From NCBI GenBank assembly GCA_947631625.1, contig CANRMA010000005.1:92108-156107 (forward strand): DNA of 64,000 nt, written 5' to 3'. The stretch comes from an uncultured Lachnospiraceae bacterium (lineage in GTDB: Bacteria > Bacillota > Clostridia > Lachnospirales > Lachnospiraceae). The position numbers and the translations under genes are program-made. The stretch's first letter is position 1. The number at the start of each line of letters is the position of its first letter. The notes beneath the pieces were generated by a model. That model had not been told where the DNA came from and did not search any database. It worked only from the letters and a program-made list of their open reading frames with translations. Positions 35,202-43,683 of this stretch are shown piece after piece.

Positions 35202-37456
35202 TATTCAATTAATTCCTTTATTCTGTCAGCCAGACCGGTATAACGTCTGTTCTGATGGTCATTATTTATCATTTCCAAAAATGTTTCTTTACTTCCAAGT
35301 ATTGTTACGCAGTTTTTTGCCCTGGTCACGCCCGTATAAAGCAGATTTCTGTTGAAAAGCAGCTTAGGCCCCGACAAAAGCGGCATAATGACCGCAGGAT
35401 ATTCGCTCCCCTGCGCTTTGTGTATAGTGATCGCATAAGCCAGTTCGATCTCATCCAGCTGCGAAAACTGATAAGTCACTCTTCTGTGCTCATCATATTC
35501 AACCACCATATTGCGAGTATATTCGTTTATCTCTACAATAATTCCAATATCTCCGTTAAAAATACCCATTCCCTTGTCTATGGGAATTCCATAATTCCCT
35601 ATAACTTCCCATTCCAACTGATAGTTATTCTTAATCTGCATAACTTTATCTTTTTCACGAAAAAGGATATCTCCGCTAACATATTCATGCTTTTTATCCG
35701 AAGGCGGATTTAGGTATTTCTGCAAAATGGGATTCAGAGTCTCCACTCCCAGCCTTCCCTTCCGCATCGGAGTTAAAACCTGGATCTCATATGGCTGCGC
35801 GCCGACATAAGGCGGAAGTTTCTCAAGAATAAGCTGTATCATGTGCTTATATATGACATTAGTGTCATTTCTTTCCAGAAAGAAAAAATCCCTACTCTTA
35901 TTATCCGGTATTACTTCTTCTCCGTTTTTTATGCGATGGGCATTTATGACAATGTCGCTTTCTTTGGCCTGCCTGAATATCTTCTCAAGCTTCACCACCG
36001 GAAAGCGTTCGCTTTCAAGCAGGTCCTGTAAGATCTGCCCCGCTCCGACCGAAGGAAGCTGATTTACGTCCCCGACCAGTATGAGCCGACAGCCTACCGC
36101 TACTGCTTTTAACAGAGACTGAAAAAGGAAAATATCTACCATAGACATTTCGTCTATTATAATCACGTCGGCTTCCAGAGGATTCTCCTCATTCCTCTCA
36201 AAACGCGCCTGATTTCCATTCTCGGAAATGCCCCCGCCAAGTTCAAGCATCCTGTGTATCGTCCTGGCTTCATAACCTGTCGTCTCTGTCATTCTCTTGG
36301 CTGCCCGCCCCGTAGGCGCCGCCAGAAATATATCCATTTCTTCGGACATAAAGTATCGGATTATCGTATTGATCGTTGTCGTCTTACCGGTGCCCGGTCC
36401 ACCTGTTAATATAACAACACCGTTTTTCGCGCTTTCCAATACAGCCCTTTTCTGCAGCTCGTCCAACTCCATATTCAGTTCATTTTCTATTGACTCTATC
36501 TTTTTGAGTATTTTCGCATCCTGCGCATATCCGTTTTCATCAGTTTTAGCCGAAATATTCAGATCGTGCAGAAGTCTTGCGCAATTAAGTTCTGCGTAAT
36601 AGTAAGACATTCCGTATATCTTTTTGTCAGTCTCGCCTTCAGCCGGACTTTTTATCACTACTTTCTTATCCATAGCCAGATTCGGGATCTGGGCTTCCAT
36701 TAATTCCCCGTCAAGCCCAAGCAATTCACCTGCTCTTTTTAAAAGAACGCTTTCCGGCAGATAGCAGTTACCGTCGCCGCCAGCCTGCATAAGTGTATAT
36801 AACAGACCGCTCCTTATTCGGAAATCCGAGTCAGTGTGTATGCCAATTCTGGAAGCTATATCATCCGCAATTTTAAAACCTATGCCATCTATATCTTCGG
36901 CAAGCCTGTATGGATTCTCTTTCATAATCCCATACGTTTCCATGCCATACTTCTCATAAATACGTATTGCCAGAGTGTTGGAAATCCCGTACTTCTGAAG
37001 AAAAGTCATCGCATTTCTTGCATCCCTTTTCTCATATACCTGTATGGCGATCTCCCTTGCCTTGCGCTCACTTATTCCCTTTATCTCCGCAAGCCGTTCA
37101 GGTTCTTCTTCAATAATACGGAAAGTATCGTTTCCAAACCGTTTTACGATCCTTTTGGCCAACGCCTCTCCGACGCCCTTTATCGCCCCGGAACCCAGAT
37201 AACGCTCCATTCCCACAGCATCGTCAGGCTCTATTATCCTGTATTCTTCTATCTTAAACTGCTCTCCGTATAACGGATGCGCTACAAATGCGCCGTCCGC
37301 CTCTATGCCTTCACCCAATTCCACTGTTCTGAAACTTCCAACGCAGGTTATTCCTTCACCGTCACTGTTCAATTCCAAAACCGTATATCCGTTATCGTTA
37401 TTTCGATAAACAATATGCTCAATATAGCCTCGTATCCTATCCATAGACAATCCCAT
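35201..37456 (-). CDS. recD2: ATP-dependent DNA helicase RecD2
   Basis: The 751-residue helicase has an N-terminal OB-like domain, helix-hairpin-helix motifs (GSGAIKGVGEALAKRIVKRF), Walker A GGPGTGKTTT, Walker B DEMSMVD and the C-terminal motif AITIHKAQGSEYPAV. It is the RecD2 form that works without RecBC. The start is uncertain between ATG 37456 and ATG 37444 (MDRIRGYIE); neither has a strong ribosome binding site. Confidence 0.95.
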   Translation of the reverse strand: MGLSMDRIRGYIEHIVYRNNDNGYTVLELNSDGEGITCVGSFRTVELGEGIEADGAFVAHPLYGEQFKIEEYRIIEPDDAVGMERYLGSGAIKGVGEALAKRIVKRFGNDTFRIIEEEPERLAEIKGISERKAREIAIQVYEKRDARNAMTFLQKYGISNTLAIRIYEKYGMETYGIMKENPYRLAEDIDGIGFKIADDIASRIGIHTDSDFRIRSGLLYTLMQAGGDGNCYLPESVLLKRAGELLGLDGELMEAQIPNLAMDKKVVIKSPAEGETDKKIYGMSYYYAELNCARLLHDLNISAKTDENGYAQDAKILKKIESIENELNMELDELQKRAVLESAKNGVVILTGGPGTGKTTTINTIIRYFMSEEMDIFLAAPTGRAAKRMTETTGYEARTIHRMLELGGGISENGNQARFERNEENPLEADVIIIDEMSMVDIFLFQSLLKAVAVGCRLILVGDVNQLPSVGAGQILQDLLESERFPVVKLEKIFRQAKESDIVINAHRIKNGEEVIPDNKSRDFFFLERNDTNVIYKHMIQLILEKLPPYVGAQPYEIQVLTPMRKGRLGVETLNPILQKYLNPPSDKKHEYVSGDILFREKDKVMQIKNNYQLEWEVIGNYGIPIDKGMGIFNGDIGIIVEINEYTRNMVVEYDEHRRVTYQFSQLDEIELAYAITIHKAQGSEYPAVIMPLLSGPKLLFNRNLLYTGVTRAKNCVTILGSKETFLEMINNDHQNRRYTGLADRIKELIE

Positions 37457-37530
37457 ACTGTCAAAATATACAAACAGGCTGCCAAGCCGGCAGCCCGTAT
37501 AACATTCCAGTTATTCATTTACCTTTATTA

Positions 37531-37899
37531 TCATAAAGTAACAGGATCAATATTCCTTTTCATCTGTTCATACAATATCTGCGCAAGCGAATTGGGTCCT
37601 TCTTCTTCGGAAGTTACCTGTTTGGCGATCTCCTGAATGGCAGTATCTTTAAAGACATCCACCATATTACCTGCATAGCCTTCCTCGTCATCTTCATCGC
37701 CAAAAAGTTTGGTAGTCTTCTCCATGCCTTTTAAAACCTGTTCCCACAGATAGGCCTCAAATTCTTTACAGACCTCTAACAGTTCCTCATCATTTTCCGC
37801 ATTTGCCGCCTGATTTAATTTATTTTCCAATTCGTCGGTAGAATTTTTGTTTGATTCCACCATATAATCCGTATATCCGGAAAGTCCAGCAATATCCAT
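37531..37899 (-). CDS. Rod-binding protein (FlgJ N-domain-like)
   Basis: A 122-residue protein with the Rod-binding domain, LLEVCKEFEAYLWEQVLKGMEKT (shown in part: KEFEAYLWEQVLKGM), followed by GYAGNMVDVFKDTAIQE. It lacks the muramidase domain of FlgJ. It follows flgG by 29 bases, so it likely helps cap or assemble the flagellar rod. Confidence 0.88.
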   Translation of the reverse strand: MDIAGLSGYTDYMVESNKNSTDELENKLNQAANAENDEELLEVCKEFEAYLWEQVLKGMEKTTKLFGDEDDEEGYAGNMVDVFKDTAIQEIAKQVTSEEEGPNSLAQILYEQMKRNIDPVTL

Positions 37900-37928
37900 A
37901 TTAATCCTCCATTCCTGAGCGCCTGCCG

Positions 37929-38747
37929 TTAACGTTTAAGATTATTGGCCGTATCCATCATGGAATCCGACGTGGTAATGGCCTTGGAATTCATCTCATA
38001 AGCACGCTGCGCCACAATAAGATTTACCATCTCATCGGCAACAGAAACATTGGAGCCTTCAAGATATCCCTGAATGACCTTACTCGGCCTTACATTTCCG
38101 TTGGTAGCCTCATTGATGGCGGCGCCGCTAGCATCCGTTACGCCAAAAAGCGTATCACCTACTCTCTCAAGTCCTCCGGGATTATTAAACTGATATAAAC
38201 CAACCATAATTCCTATAGGCTGAGGATTATTCTGTTCATCCGGATAGCAGACTTCTCCATCCTGAGAAATTGACAGTCTGCTGGCAATATATGAACGGTT
38301 AAGCGATATAGCTCTTCCGTTGGTATCAAGTACCGGAAGGCCGTCTTCATTTGTCAGGACCATGCCGCCGTTTGTACCTATTGCCCATGTAAAATCACCG
38401 TTTCTTGTATAATATGTATTTCCGTCATTTCCTCTAAGGGCAAAGAAACCGTCGCCTGAGATCGCAAATGCCGTATCGCTTTCAGAAGCAAGCAGGCTGC
38501 CCTGTGTAAATATACTGTTTATCGAAGAAGTCCTTACGCCAAGTCCGACCTGCGAAGTGGTAGGCTTAGGATCACCGTTAGCCGTAGTTGTCGCCGTCTG
38601 AAGAGTCTGATAAAGCAGAGATTTAAACTGCGCATTCTGCGCCTTATACCCGACAGAGTTGACATTTGCAAGATTATTTGCTATCGTATCTACGTTTGTC
38701 TGCTGTGCGTTCATGCCTGTCGCTGCAGACCATAAACTTCTAACCAT
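37929..38747 (-). CDS. flgG: Flagellar basal-body rod protein FlgG
   Basis: The 272-residue protein begins MVRSLWSAATGMNAQQ and has NLANVNSVGYKAQ, the rod N-motif, and ends with the hallmark LEGSNVSVADEMVNLIVAQRAYEMN (in part, VNLIVAQRAYEMN). It is the distal rod type. It lies 38 bases after its paralogue flgF, as in Bacillus flhO-flhP. Confidence 0.95.
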   Translation of the reverse strand: MVRSLWSAATGMNAQQTNVDTIANNLANVNSVGYKAQNAQFKSLLYQTLQTATTTANGDPKPTTSQVGLGVRTSSINSIFTQGSLLASESDTAFAISGDGFFALRGNDGNTYYTRNGDFTWAIGTNGGMVLTNEDGLPVLDTNGRAISLNRSYIASRLSISQDGEVCYPDEQNNPQPIGIMVGLYQFNNPGGLERVGDTLFGVTDASGAAINEATNGNVRPSKVIQGYLEGSNVSVADEMVNLIVAQRAYEMNSKAITTSDSMMDTANNLKR

Positions 38748-38785
38748 TTGTGTATCCTCCCTGTTATATATTACTTATCCACACC

Positions 38786-39562
38786 CTATAACCTGCCTGT
38801 CTGATTAACCGCATCTTCCAAAGTAGAATCATATGTAGTGATAACTTTTTGATTAGCTTCATACTGTCTCTGTATCGTAATCATATTGACCATCTCAGTC
38901 ACTACCGATATGTTGGACATTTCCAGATACCCGGAATATACACTGGTATCAGCATCAATAATTCTCGCTCCATCTACCGGCTGAAAATAATTCTCACCAT
39001 ATCTTTCAAGATAATTATAATCTTCAAAATCAGTTATACCTATAGTGTCAACATATGCCCCGTCCTGATAAATGTCTCCCGAACGTTCAACCGTAACTTC
39101 TTCATTAGGGTCCAGACGAATGGGTCTGTTATCTGCATTTAAAACAAAATCACCGTCCTGCGTTACCAGATAACCCTGTCCGGTCATGGTAAAATTACCG
39201 TCCCTGGTATATTTCACTGAAGTTTCACCGGCCTTATTGGTAAACGATATGGTAAAAAAGCCGTTTTCGGACAGCGCCAGATCAAGCGCATTTCCTGTCT
39301 CCTTAAAAGGGCCGCCCGAATAGTCCACATAATTCTCACCCGTCTTAACGCCAAGACTTATGCCCCCCAGTCTCTTGGGAAGATTAGGCGCCTCGGAAGT
39401 ATCTTTGATCTTATATGCTAACACTTTGTCAAATGACTGACTGGTCGCCCCCTCCTTTTTAAACCCGTTGGTGGTCGCATTCGCCAGGTTATTCGTCATT
39501 GTGTCCATCCTGTGCTGTTCGTTTATCATTCCGGTATAGGCAGTATATAACCCCTTAAGCAT
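38786..39562 (-). CDS. flgF: Flagellar basal-body rod protein FlgF/FlgG family
   Basis: A 258-residue rod protein: MLKGLYTAYTGMINEQHR, TNNLANATTNGFKKEG and a C-terminal SNISVVTEMVNMITIQRQYEAN. I start at the ATG at 39562 (GGAG upstream) because the longer frame adds 14 residues inside mreB. It follows mreB by about 19 bases. This is the mbl-flhO-flhP order of Bacillus. Confidence 0.94.
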   Translation of the reverse strand: MLKGLYTAYTGMINEQHRMDTMTNNLANATTNGFKKEGATSQSFDKVLAYKIKDTSEAPNLPKRLGGISLGVKTGENYVDYSGGPFKETGNALDLALSENGFFTISFTNKAGETSVKYTRDGNFTMTGQGYLVTQDGDFVLNADNRPIRLDPNEEVTVERSGDIYQDGAYVDTIGITDFEDYNYLERYGENYFQPVDGARIIDADTSVYSGYLEMSNISVVTEMVNMITIQRQYEANQKVITTYDSTLEDAVNQTGRL

Positions 39563-39581
39563 ATTACTTATTTCTCCTTTA

Positions 39582-40574
39582 TCAATCTTCTCTGTATCCT
39601 GCAAGGAACTCTACATATTTACCCGTGCCTATCGCAACCGCTGTCATGGGATCCTCTGCCGTCATGGTATTGATCCCCGTCTTAGCTGCGATCAAATCTT
39701 CCAGGCCGCGAAGCAGGCTCCCTCCCCCGGTAAGCACAATTCCTCTGTCCGCAATATCCGCTGCAAGTTCCGGAGGTGTTTTCTCCAAAACACTGTGAAT
39801 AGTCTCAACAATCTGTACGGTTGTCTCATGCAGAGCCTCTTCGGTTTCTTCGGAAGATACTTTTACTGTCCTAGGAAGACCCGTTACAAGGTTACGACCC
39901 CTTACATCCATATAATCCACTTCAGGACGCTTGTACGCAGAGCCTATCCTTATCTTAAGATCCTCCGCCGTTCTTTCACCTATAAGCAGATTATGTTTCT
40001 TACGCATATATCTTACGATCGCTTCGTCAAAATCGTCACCGGCAATCTTTATTGAAGCGCTGACAACAGTACCTCCAAGTGAGATGACGGCTATATCTGA
40101 AGTACCGCCTCCGATATCCACTATCATATTACCGCATGGTTTGGAAATATCAATTCCCGCCCCGATAGCTGCCGCTATGGGCTCTTCTATAATGGACACT
40201 TCCCTGGCTCCTGCCTGATAAGTAGCATCCTCTACCGCTTTCTTCTCAACTTCGGTAACGCCGCTCGGTACGCAGACTGCGATACGCGGCTTCCTGAACG
40301 ATTTCTTACCAAGCGCCTTCTGGATGAAATATTTCATCATCTTCTCAGTTACCTGATAATCTGAAATAACGCCCTGACGCAAAGGTCTTACCGCTACAAT
40401 GTTGCCCGGAGTTCTTCCTAGCATAAGTCTTGCGTCCTCACCAATTGCTTTAATTTTATTTGTATCTCTGTCGAATGCTACAACAGAAGGTTCTTTCAAT
40501 ACAACGCCTTTACCTCTGATATAAACCAAAATACTGGCTGTCCCCAAATCAATTCCGATATCTGTGTACTGCAT
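39582..40574 (-). CDS. mreB: Rod shape protein MreB/Mbl
   Basis: The 330-residue actin homologue guides side-wall synthesis. Nucleotide-binding motifs are DIGIDLGTASILVY, VDIGGGTSDIAVISLGG and VLTGGGSLLRGLEDL. The position before flgF-flgG points to the Mbl paralogue. Two candidate promoters lie upstream. Confidence 0.96.
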   Translation of the reverse strand: MQYTDIGIDLGTASILVYIRGKGVVLKEPSVVAFDRDTNKIKAIGEDARLMLGRTPGNIVAVRPLRQGVISDYQVTEKMMKYFIQKALGKKSFRKPRIAVCVPSGVTEVEKKAVEDATYQAGAREVSIIEEPIAAAIGAGIDISKPCGNMIVDIGGGTSDIAVISLGGTVVSASIKIAGDDFDEAIVRYMRKKHNLLIGERTAEDLKIRIGSAYKRPEVDYMDVRGRNLVTGLPRTVKVSSEETEEALHETTVQIVETIHSVLEKTPPELAADIADRGIVLTGGGSLLRGLEDLIAAKTGINTMTAEDPMTAVAIGTGKYVEFLAGYRED

Positions 40575-40602
40575 TTCCTATGATCCCCTTTCTTCCGGTA
40601 TC

Positions 40603-40630
40603 TATATAAATAATTTCCAATTGCTGTCAA
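40603..40630 (-). promoter_or_regulatory. Proximal mreB promoter
   Basis: TTGACA (40625-40630), a 16-base spacer and TATATA (40603-40608) on the minus strand; the leader would be about 20 bases. Confidence 0.65.
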
Positions 40631-40682
40631 ACTAATCAATTAAAAACGATAAATGAATAAAATTGCATAGTTCGCTGCATAC

Positions 40683-40710
40683 ATTATAACCTAAAGAAAG
40701 AGTTTTTCAA
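40683..40710 (-). promoter_or_regulatory. Distal mreB promoter
   Basis: TTGAAA (40705-40710), a 16-base spacer and TATAAT (40683-40688) on the minus strand, about 75 bases upstream of the proximal promoter. Confidence 0.65.
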
Positions 40711-40742
40711 ATAGATTTAATAAATTTTTAATAAAAAGGTGC

Positions 40743-40773
40743 AAAAACCAGAACGGTTCCTTCCGTTCTGGTT
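40743..40773 (-). terminator. Terminator downstream of the CRISPR array
   Basis: AACCAGAACGG pairs with CCGTTCTGGTT over a short loop, followed by TTTT on the minus strand. It lies about 160 bases past the last repeat, where the crRNA precursor should end. Confidence 0.85.
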
Positions 40774-40933
40774 CCGGCTTCCATGCCTGTATATGTTATC
40801 GGCATGATTTTTACATTTCTTAATACCTTTTTTAGAAAAATATTAATGAAATAAATATGTTTTAAATTTTCGATATATTGTGAATATTTTTACACAATTC
40901 TTAACCGGAAACAATTGAGTATGTGTTGGGAAA

Positions 40934-41767
40934 GTTTGAGGGCTATATATTTTTACATCATTCTCAAACTTGATCTCAAAGTTGGCGGTGACATTCTTCG
41001 TTTGAGTACCATACATTTTTACATCATTCTCAAACTGAGTGTTCGATCTGTTCCTGCGTGCGCTGAGTTTGAGTACCATACATTTTTACATCATTCTCAA
41101 ACGCGAGTTTAGTGCGACGGACTGATACGGTCATTTGAGTACCATACATTTTTACATCATTCTCAAACTAAGTCGGCGTAGCTTCCGCTAGTGGCTACGT
41201 TTGATTACCATACATTTTTACATCATTCTCAAACATACACTCGCGCTCATCCACGCCGGCGGACGTTTGATTACCATACATTTTTACATCATTCTCAAAC
41301 GTATACTTCTGCCATAAACGGTCGGATTTAGTTTGATTACCATACATTTTTACATCATTCTCAAACTGGTGCAGGTTCAGCTCAGAGAGATTTAGGTTTG
41401 ATTACCATACATTTTTACATCATTCTCAAACTATTCTCCCGATTCCGGCATGCATTATTCGTTTGATTACCATACATTTTTACATCATTCTCAAACTATA
41501 ACTATGATATGGTAAATAGTATATGCGTTTGATTACCATACATTTTTACATCATTCTCAAACTTACTACCAATTAAGGCACCGGTCTCAGGAGTTTGATT
41601 ACCATACATTTTTACATCATTCTCAAACCGCGCAGAAAGCGGAACCGGCTCGGAGAAAGTTTGATTACCATACATTTTTACATCATTCTCAAACCTCAAA
41701 CTGATAACGCTCTTTGATCGCGTTTAATTTTGTTTGATTACCATACATTTTTACATCATTCTCAAAC
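40934..41767 (-). CRISPR. Type II-A CRISPR array, 13 repeats and 12 spacers
   Basis: Thirteen 36-base repeats start at 40934, 41000, 41067, 41133, 41199, 41265, 41331, 41396, 41461, 41527, 41593, 41659 and 41732. In the transcribed (minus) sense the repeat begins GTTTGAGAATGATG and ends with TCAAAC. Spacers are 29-31 bases except the one next to the leader-proximal repeat (41695-41731), which is 37. The leader end is at csn2: the farthest repeat (40934) is degenerate, as expected at the old end. Repeats at 41000, 41067 and 41133 end in GTACTCAAAC or a close variant, while the nine newer ones end in GTAATCAAAC. The first 22 bases match the tracrRNA anti-repeat. Confidence 0.98.
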
Positions 41768-41832
41768 CTCAAACCTCAAATTCAAAAATGATATGCCATC
41801 ATCTGCATAAAACAGATACTCAAACCATATTA
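41768..41832 (-). promoter_or_regulatory. CRISPR leader, 65 bases, with ATTTGAG anchor
   Basis: The space between the csn2 stop and the first repeat. In the minus sense it ends ATTTGAG then GTTTGAG directly before the repeat. ATTTGAG equals the leader-anchoring sequence known at the leader-repeat junction of Streptococcus thermophilus type II-A arrays. I saw no convincing promoter in this short leader, so the array may be read from the cas operon. Confidence 0.65.
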
Positions 41833-42501
41833 TTAAATTTCACAGCCATCTTTATCAATTATATAACAAGAAAACTCATTTGAATAGTCTTTTAATGTAC
41901 TTTCAATCAAAAGCAGATATATTTCATTATACATTGCCGTTTTAATCAATTGTTCAATCTGCTCCTTCTCTAAATAGTTCCCTATATTAATAAATACCAT
42001 TAACTTTTTACGCATCAATCCCGCTACAATCTTTATATATATATTCATATTTTCATAAAAATCATCCGTACAACCGGCTGCCTTTAATCCAATGGCTTTA
42101 AAAATACTATCAACTGCCATATCCAACTCAAATTCTAGCATATATGGACTTAAATATTCCAATTGCATAATATATTCTTTAAGCTTACTTGTTATTTCCT
42201 GTGTCTGCACATACATATCCTCTGCATATGCTAATTCTGATAACTCTGCATACAACTTATTTATAACTTTTTTATCATTTAGGCTAATGTCAAAAGGATT
42301 TATAATCACTTCCATGTTTTTTCCTATATCCAACTCTTTATCATAATCGGATAAGACAAATCCTCCAGAACCACCTTCTGACTGTAAGTATAATCCATTT
42401 ACATACTTTGCAAACAATTTGGGCGACTCGATAATCCAAAAACAATTTTTATTATTTTCAAATATAATCTGTCGCTCTAAATCCGGATGTACCAATTTCA
42501 C
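41833..42501 (-). CDS. csn2: CRISPR protein Csn2
   Basis: A 222-residue Csn2, the type II-A marker that forms a ring on DNA ends during spacer acquisition. The start MKLVHPDLERQIIFE and the segment INPFDISLNDKKVINKLYAEL are family-typical, and it overlaps the end of cas2 by 4 bases (ATGA). Length corresponds to the short Csn2 subfamily. Confidence 0.93.
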   Translation of the reverse strand: MKLVHPDLERQIIFENNKNCFWIIESPKLFAKYVNGLYLQSEGGSGGFVLSDYDKELDIGKNMEVIINPFDISLNDKKVINKLYAELSELAYAEDMYVQTQEITSKLKEYIMQLEYLSPYMLEFELDMAVDSIFKAIGLKAAGCTDDFYENMNIYIKIVAGLMRKKLMVFINIGNYLEKEQIEQLIKTAMYNEIYLLLIESTLKDYSNEFSCYIIDKDGCEI

Positions 42502-42803
42502 AAGACCACCAACCTTTCATCAGTATCTAAAACCTCGCTTTTGGCACTTCCTACAATAAAATCCATCTTGGAATATTGCTTTTCTGTAATTGTCAGCAGC
42601 TGCACGACACCTTCCGGAGGACTGTTTTTATGTATATTATCTACAATACTTTGTACCGCAGTCCCATTTAGAGCCAACTTACAGTATACAGATTCCTGAA
42701 GCATCATAAAACCGCTTTTCAATAACAATTTCCTGAATTTTGTATATTGTCTGCGCTGTTCTCCTGTAATTACCGGCAAATCAAAGAAAACTAATACTCT
42801 CAT
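42498..42803 (-). CDS. cas2: CRISPR integrase subunit Cas2
   Basis: A 101-residue Cas2 with the N-terminal MRVLVFFDLPV (beta strand with the conserved Asp) and the ferredoxin-like fold. I start at ATG 42803; the frame extends to a TTG at 42818 that overlaps cas1. It is 4 bases after the cas1 stop. Confidence 0.95.
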   Translation of the reverse strand: MRVLVFFDLPVITGEQRRQYTKFRKLLLKSGFMMLQESVYCKLALNGTAVQSIVDNIHKNSPPEGVVQLLTITEKQYSKMDFIVGSAKSEVLDTDERLVVL

Positions 42804-42807
42804 AAAT

Positions 42808-43683
42808 CTATAACTCAAATCTGTAAAAATTTATCAGCGAACTATCACCTTCATTTAATGCATCAAATATACTTTTACAATATATTTTAATTGCATTATT
42901 TACATATTGTGTTTTTCCATCTATCTTAACCTCATAATTTAAAACATTTACAATTCTCATTTTTTCTTCATGTTCAAATTTATCCAATGTCATCATTTCT
43001 ACTTCTTTGTCTATTAAGATTCTAAATGGTTCCATTAAATCTGAAGCAAGATTAAACTGGTTGAATATGTTATCATGAAATAAACCCAGTTGTGTTATAT
43101 ATCCGTTTGCTACAATCTCTCTTGCAAAAGAAGATAAAATTATAGAATAACCATAATTTAATGCAGCATTGATAAGACTATCAGATGTTCTGGTAAAATC
43201 TAATCCAAACAATGCATTAAAATACACTTTTGCTGCATGTCCTTCTCTATTAGATTCATCATTCCAGTTTATTTCTTTTAAATATTCAGCTAATAGCTGC
43301 GCCGCTTCCTCCTTTCCCAAATATTCCAATAACTCCTTTTGTTTTCGTATTTTTTCCGTTACAATTTCGGTCCAGACGGCCTCCTTTATATTCTGAGCCC
43401 ACTGTATCTGCCGCCTAATTTTATTACTTGTATCATGACTTCCATAATAATTAACCAGTTCTGAAATCGGATTACGTCTCTCATCACAAAATATAACTTT
43501 TATCTTTTTCTTTGCTAATTCTGACAAAAGCCCTGTTGTAAGAGAAACAGCCGTTGATTCAATCAAAACAGTTGATATCTCTCCCAAATGAATTTTAGTT
43601 ATCTCATCACTTCTTACTACCATATATCCTAGCTGATAATCAAGTTTGGCACGTTTAGAAATAACGATTATTCTCCAGCTCAT
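42808..43683 (-). CDS. cas1: CRISPR integrase Cas1
   Basis: The 291-residue Cas1 has STAVSLTTGLLSELAKKKIK in the N-domain and the metal-binding region in the C-domain: ALNYGYSIILSS, then the His of LGLFHDN and the acidic SDLMEPFR. Start overlaps the cas9 stop by 4 bases. It integrates new spacers with Cas2 and, in type II-A, with Cas9 and Csn2. Confidence 0.96.
   Translation of the reverse strand: MSWRIIVISKRAKLDYQLGYMVVRSDEITKIHLGEISTVLIESTAVSLTTGLLSELAKKKIKVIFCDERRNPISELVNYYGSHDTSNKIRRQIQWAQNIKEAVWTEIVTEKIRKQKELLEYLGKEEAAQLLAEYLKEINWNDESNREGHAAKVYFNALFGLDFTRTSDSLINAALNYGYSIILSSFAREIVANGYITQLGLFHDNIFNQFNLASDLMEPFRILIDKEVEMMTLDKFEHEEKMRIVNVLNYEVKIDGKTQYVNNAIKIYCKSIFDALNEGDSSLINFYRFEL

Noticed and set aside
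40843..41699. Open frames within the CRISPR array that look like repeat proteins
   Set aside because: They are translations of the 36-base repeats and spacers, with periodic residues every 22, not genes.
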